Source: Rifleibacterium sp035352635 (GTDB taxonomy: Bacteria > Muiribacteriota > Ozemobacteria > Ozemobacterales > Ozemobacteraceae). From it: DNA of 64,000 nucleotides. How positions within the stretch are numbered: position 1 is the first letter of the stretch; each line of letters begins with the position of its first letter. The notes beneath the pieces were generated by a model that was given only the letters and a program-made list of their open reading frames with translations, was not told where the DNA came from and did not search any database. The translations under genes and the position numbers were made by a program. The stretch is taken from assembly GCA_035352635.1 (NCBI GenBank), contig DAOPYA010000002.1, forward strand, positions 26,156 to 90,155, written 5' to 3'. Below, piece by piece: positions 61,616-64,000 of the stretch.

Positions 61616-62895
61616 TTCAGGCGTTCCATGCGGCGAGCCAGCAATCGCGCCAGAAACAGGGCGTAATGAGGTTTCGCCTTGATGCCCTCAACGAATTCCT
61701 TTTTTGAAACTCTGATCAGTTTTGCTTCTGAAGTTGCTTTGACGGTGGCACTACGCTTGTTACTGAGCAGAAATGACATTTCCCCGAGAAAGATGTCTTC
61801 GGGGTGTAGAGCTGAGACTGGCTGGCCGTTTACAAGTACTTCGAAAGTGCCGGTGCAGATGAAATAAAGAAAATTGCTCGGTTCGCCCTCTTTAAACACG
61901 ACTTCGCCGCTGTTGAAAATCACCGTTTCGAGTTCCTGAAACAGGGCAGGGGCAACATTGCTGACTCCGGTCTTGTGGTTGAAGATAAATTCAACGGCAT
62001 TACCTGCTTCGTTAAAGGTCAACCCGCTGGTCAGTTCCCTGGAAAGGGTGATTCCGCGGCCATGCAGGCTGATAGTCTGCTCGGTCGGAGGTGCTTTGAC
62101 TGCCCGCCAGTCAAAGCCCGCGCCTTCGTCAGTGATTTTGAATCTTGATAGCGCCGGCTTGATAGTATATTGCAGATAGACTTTGCGGGCGGCAATTGCA
62201 GGGTCTGTGCACTTTTCGTCTATGAGATCGTTGATGTTGCTGTTGTTTTCGAGCCAGCGGCTCTTTTCTTCGTAAGAAATGCCGCAGTTGCCGTGTTCAA
62301 TAGCGTTAATGAGCATTTCAATCAGCACGAAATTGAGATGCTCGCGTAAAGTGGCATCAATACAGTTCATGTTGAAAAGGTAATTGCAGATCAGATTGGT
62401 GAAAACGCCTGCTTCGAGGGTGTCGTTCTTCAGTTCAAAAGTTGCCGAAATTTCGGCCCCGAAATCACTGCCGATTACCCTGTGAAAGAGCATGTGCCGG
62501 TTGTTACTGATGATGCTGGCCACCTGTGGCAATTGCCTGCTGATTCTGCTGTTTTCAAGCAGCGCAATAACATTTGTGCCGCTGGTGATGCCTGATTCCC
62601 TGATTGTGGCTGGTGAGTCGCACAGGCCGATCAGCCCGGTGCTGATCAGCCACGGGTCACCTCTGACCGCGTTCAGAAGACTGGTGCAGTCAAGTGCCTG
62701 ATCTGAAAAGCTGATGATTGCCAGTTCTGGCATTTCGATGCGCAAAAACTCTTCGGCCGCGTCAACCTGCTCTATCTGAAGAGTTTCGCAGAATGATTCC
62801 TCAGAATTCAGCAGACTGGTGATTTTGTTGAATAACTCCCGATCAGTGGTGATAACGGGTATGGCCAGGCCAGGGGTATTTTTGCTTACAGGCAT
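61588..62895 (-). CDS. Pseudo-receiver, HATPase and cNMP-binding fusion protein
   Basis: 435 residues, soluble. Residues 1-130 look like a response-regulator receiver, but Ser62 sits at the phospho-acceptor Asp (LAIISF), so it is probably not phosphorylated. Residues about 150-305 are a GHKL ATPase of the RsbW/anti-sigma kind: N-box 'EMLINAIEHGN' (E193, N197), G1 box 'DEGAG' (256-260), and 'HGRGI' (278-282); there is no dimerising His domain. Residues about 315-430 form a Crp-type cyclic-nucleotide-binding domain with 'FLGEMSFL...KRSATVKA', including the ribose- and phosphate-binding E372 and R381. It could be a cAMP-controlled serine kinase or anti-sigma factor. It overlaps the alcohol dehydrogenase gene by 10 bases. 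Confidence 0.83.
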   Translation of the reverse strand: MPVSKNTPGLAIPVITTDRELFNKITSLLNSEESFCETLQIEQVDAAEEFLRIEMPELAIISFSDQALDCTSLLNAVRGDPWLISTGLIGLCDSPATIRESGITSGTNVIALLENSRISRQLPQVASIISNNRHMLFHRVIGSDFGAEISATFELKNDTLEAGVFTNLICNYLFNMNCIDATLREHLNFVLIEMLINAIEHGNCGISYEEKSRWLENNSNINDLIDEKCTDPAIAARKVYLQYTIKPALSRFKITDEGAGFDWRAVKAPPTEQTISLHGRGITLSRELTSGLTFNEAGNAVEFIFNHKTGVSNVAPALFQELETVIFNSGEVVFKEGEPSNFLYFICTGTFEVLVNGQPVSALHPEDIFLGEMSFLLSNKRSATVKATSEAKLIRVSKKEFVEGIKAKPHYALFLARLLARRMERLNQWIGELKA

Positions 62896-64000
62896 AATTC
62901 AAGAATCTGCCTTGCCATGTCAGGGTTCACATCGCCATGTTCGCCAAGCTTGATCATCTGATGCGATTTGAGCTGTGCCACAACTTTATCGATGCCCTTC
63001 GCGTCAATCTTGTAGTCGGTCAGTCTGGTTTTGATGCCCATTTTTTCAAAGAATTCGCGGGTTTCTTTTATTGCTTCAGAAATCTGGTGGTCTTCGTTCC
63101 CTGATTTAATACCCCAGACACGTCGGGCAAACTGCAAGAGTTTTTCGCGCTTGGCTTCTTTGCGCAGAGTCAAATTGCCCGGAAGAATAATAGCCAGAGT
63201 CACCGCGTGATCGAGGCCGTAGAGAGCCGTTAACTCATGGCCAATCATGTGCGTTGACCAGTCCTGGGGGACTCCGGTGGCGATCAGACCGTTCAAAGCC
63301 ATGCAGGCAGTCCACATGATGTTGGCTCTGACGTCGTAGTTTTCGGGGTCTTTGAGAGCAATCGGGCCTTCTTCGATCAGCGTCTGAAGCAGGCTCTCGG
63401 CAAAACGATCCTGAACCTTGCCGTTCGCCGGAAAGGTAAGATACTGCTCGACAACGTGCACAAAAGCGTCAACGACGCCGTTGGCAATCTGGTTGCGTGG
63501 CAGAGTGTAGGTCTTGAGAGGGTCGAGCACCGAAAATACCGGAAAAACCAGTTTGCTGTTGAACGGCAGTTTGGCCTTCAGCGAGGCGCGGGTGATTACT
63601 GAGCCGCTGTTCATTTCTGATCCGGTGGCCGGCAGAGTCAGCACTGCCGCGAATGGCAGGGCTTCTTTGACGCATGAGCCGTAGGTTTGCAATATTTTCC
63701 ATGGGTCGCCATCAAAACAGCTGGCAGCCGCGACAAACTTGGTGCCGTCAATGACCGAACCACCGCCGGCGGCCAGCAGAAAGTTGCAACCATGCTTCTT
63801 GACTTCTTCGACACACTTCATGAGGGTTTCGTAGGTCGGGTTGGCCTCAACGCCGGCAAACTCATGCACTTCGTGGTCAGTCAGAGCAGCCATGATTTCT
63901 TCATAGGTGCCATTATGCTTGATGCTGCCGCCGCCGTAAATGAGCATGATATTTTTGTCGGCGGGAATCTCGCGTTTCAGAGCGCCAATCGTACCCTTGC
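62886..64000 (-). CDS. yqhD: YqhD-type iron-containing alcohol dehydrogenase, N-terminus cut off
   Basis: The frame runs on to the right edge beyond the ATG at 63947 (upstream codons read KGTIGALKREIPADKNI), so about 370 residues are visible and perhaps 15-20 are missing. Similarity to E. coli YqhD is strong: 'YGGGSIKHNG', 'NPTYETLM', 'GGGSVIDGTKF', 'LTLPATGSEMNSGSVI', 'ANGVVDAFVHVVEQY', 'GVPQDWSTHMIGHELTALYGLDHAVTLAI'. D and H metal ligands are in these last two blocks. The enzyme reduces short-chain aldehydes with NADPH, often to detoxify them. It precedes the cNMP-binding regulator in the same operon. Confidence 0.93.
   Translation of the reverse strand, partial: KGTIGALKREIPADKNIMLIYGGGSIKHNGTYEEIMAALTDHEVHEFAGVEANPTYETLMKCVEEVKKHGCNFLLAAGGGSVIDGTKFVAAASCFDGDPWKILQTYGSCVKEALPFAAVLTLPATGSEMNSGSVITRASLKAKLPFNSKLVFPVFSVLDPLKTYTLPRNQIANGVVDAFVHVVEQYLTFPANGKVQDRFAESLLQTLIEEGPIALKDPENYDVRANIMWTACMALNGLIATGVPQDWSTHMIGHELTALYGLDHAVTLAIILPGNLTLRKEAKREKLLQFARRVWGIKSGNEDHQISEAIKETREFFEKMGIKTRLTDYKIDAKGIDKVVAQLKSHQMIKLGEHGDVNPDMARQILELCL

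Noticed and set aside
1..64000. CRISPR arrays, insertion sequences, phage or integrase genes
   Set aside because: No regularly spaced repeats, transposase motifs or attachment-site duplications were seen; the tRNA-Leu is not flanked by an integrase.

Overview
The window looks like a piece of the chromosome of a diderm (Gram-negative type), non-model bacterium of roughly 50% GC. Direct signs of an outer membrane are a TonB-dependent receptor with its ExbB/ExbD/TonB motor, a TolC-type outer-membrane factor with an ABC efflux system, several lipoproteins, and type IV pilin-like proteins. There are no phage genes, insertion sequences or CRISPR arrays; most genes sit in short overlapping operons. 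The density of class III nucleotide cyclases, the HEAT/ECF/FecR genes and the long-form urocanase would suit a deep-branching environmental lineage (Candidatus Riflebacteria is one guess), but no marker gene here fixes the taxonomy.

Layout. 1-3.4 kb: unknown proteins, a secreted HExxH metalloprotease and a secreted unknown. 3.5-5.5 kb: an MTA/SAH-deaminase-type amidohydrolase fused to a CYTH domain. 6-8.3 kb: a GAF-GAF-PAS adenylate cyclase. 8.3-12.3 kb: a membrane-anchored HEAT-repeat protein with an ECF sigma factor, facing a zinc-finger/FecR anti-sigma protein across a shared terminator. 12.3-16.5 kb: a lipoprotein and three pilin-like proteins. 16.6-18.2 kb: a DHH phosphoesterase and a Sel1 protein. 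18.3-24.3 kb: two overlapping receptor cyclase genes. 24.3-32 kb: a secreted EEP-family hydrolase, a poly-serine protein, a methyltransferase, a dCache cyclase and a lone urocanase. 32.2-39.7 kb: an ankyrin protein and a second pair of receptor cyclases in one operon. 39.8-42.6 kb: HisC-like aminotransferase and pyruvate kinase. 42.9-46.9 kb: TonB uptake cluster. 47-51.7 kb: DUF445, metK, polysaccharide deacetylase, a HAMP-only membrane protein and a secreted acidic protein. 51.8-60 kb: a MacAB-TolC-like efflux operon with three adaptor modules. 60-64 kb: tRNA-Leu, two small or secreted unknowns, a pseudo-receiver/HATPase/cNMP-binding fusion and a YqhD-type alcohol dehydrogenase cut by the window edge.

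Main observation. Six class III cyclase-domain proteins lie between 6 and 38 kb. Two (5958-8303 and 27784-29865) keep the catalytic residues of a self-sufficient homodimer. The other four form two adjacent, overlapping gene pairs with the same double-sensor membrane architecture. In each pair one protein keeps both metal-binding Asp residues but has lost the Asn/Arg transition-state residues, while its partner keeps the Lys/Asp/Asn/Arg set but has lost one or both metal Asp residues. This is the division of labour of the mammalian C1/C2 adenylyl cyclase domains. The inference is two separate obligate heterodimeric receptor adenylate cyclases, each made from one operon. The cNMP-binding domain of the gene at 61588-62895 is a plausible reader of the cAMP produced.
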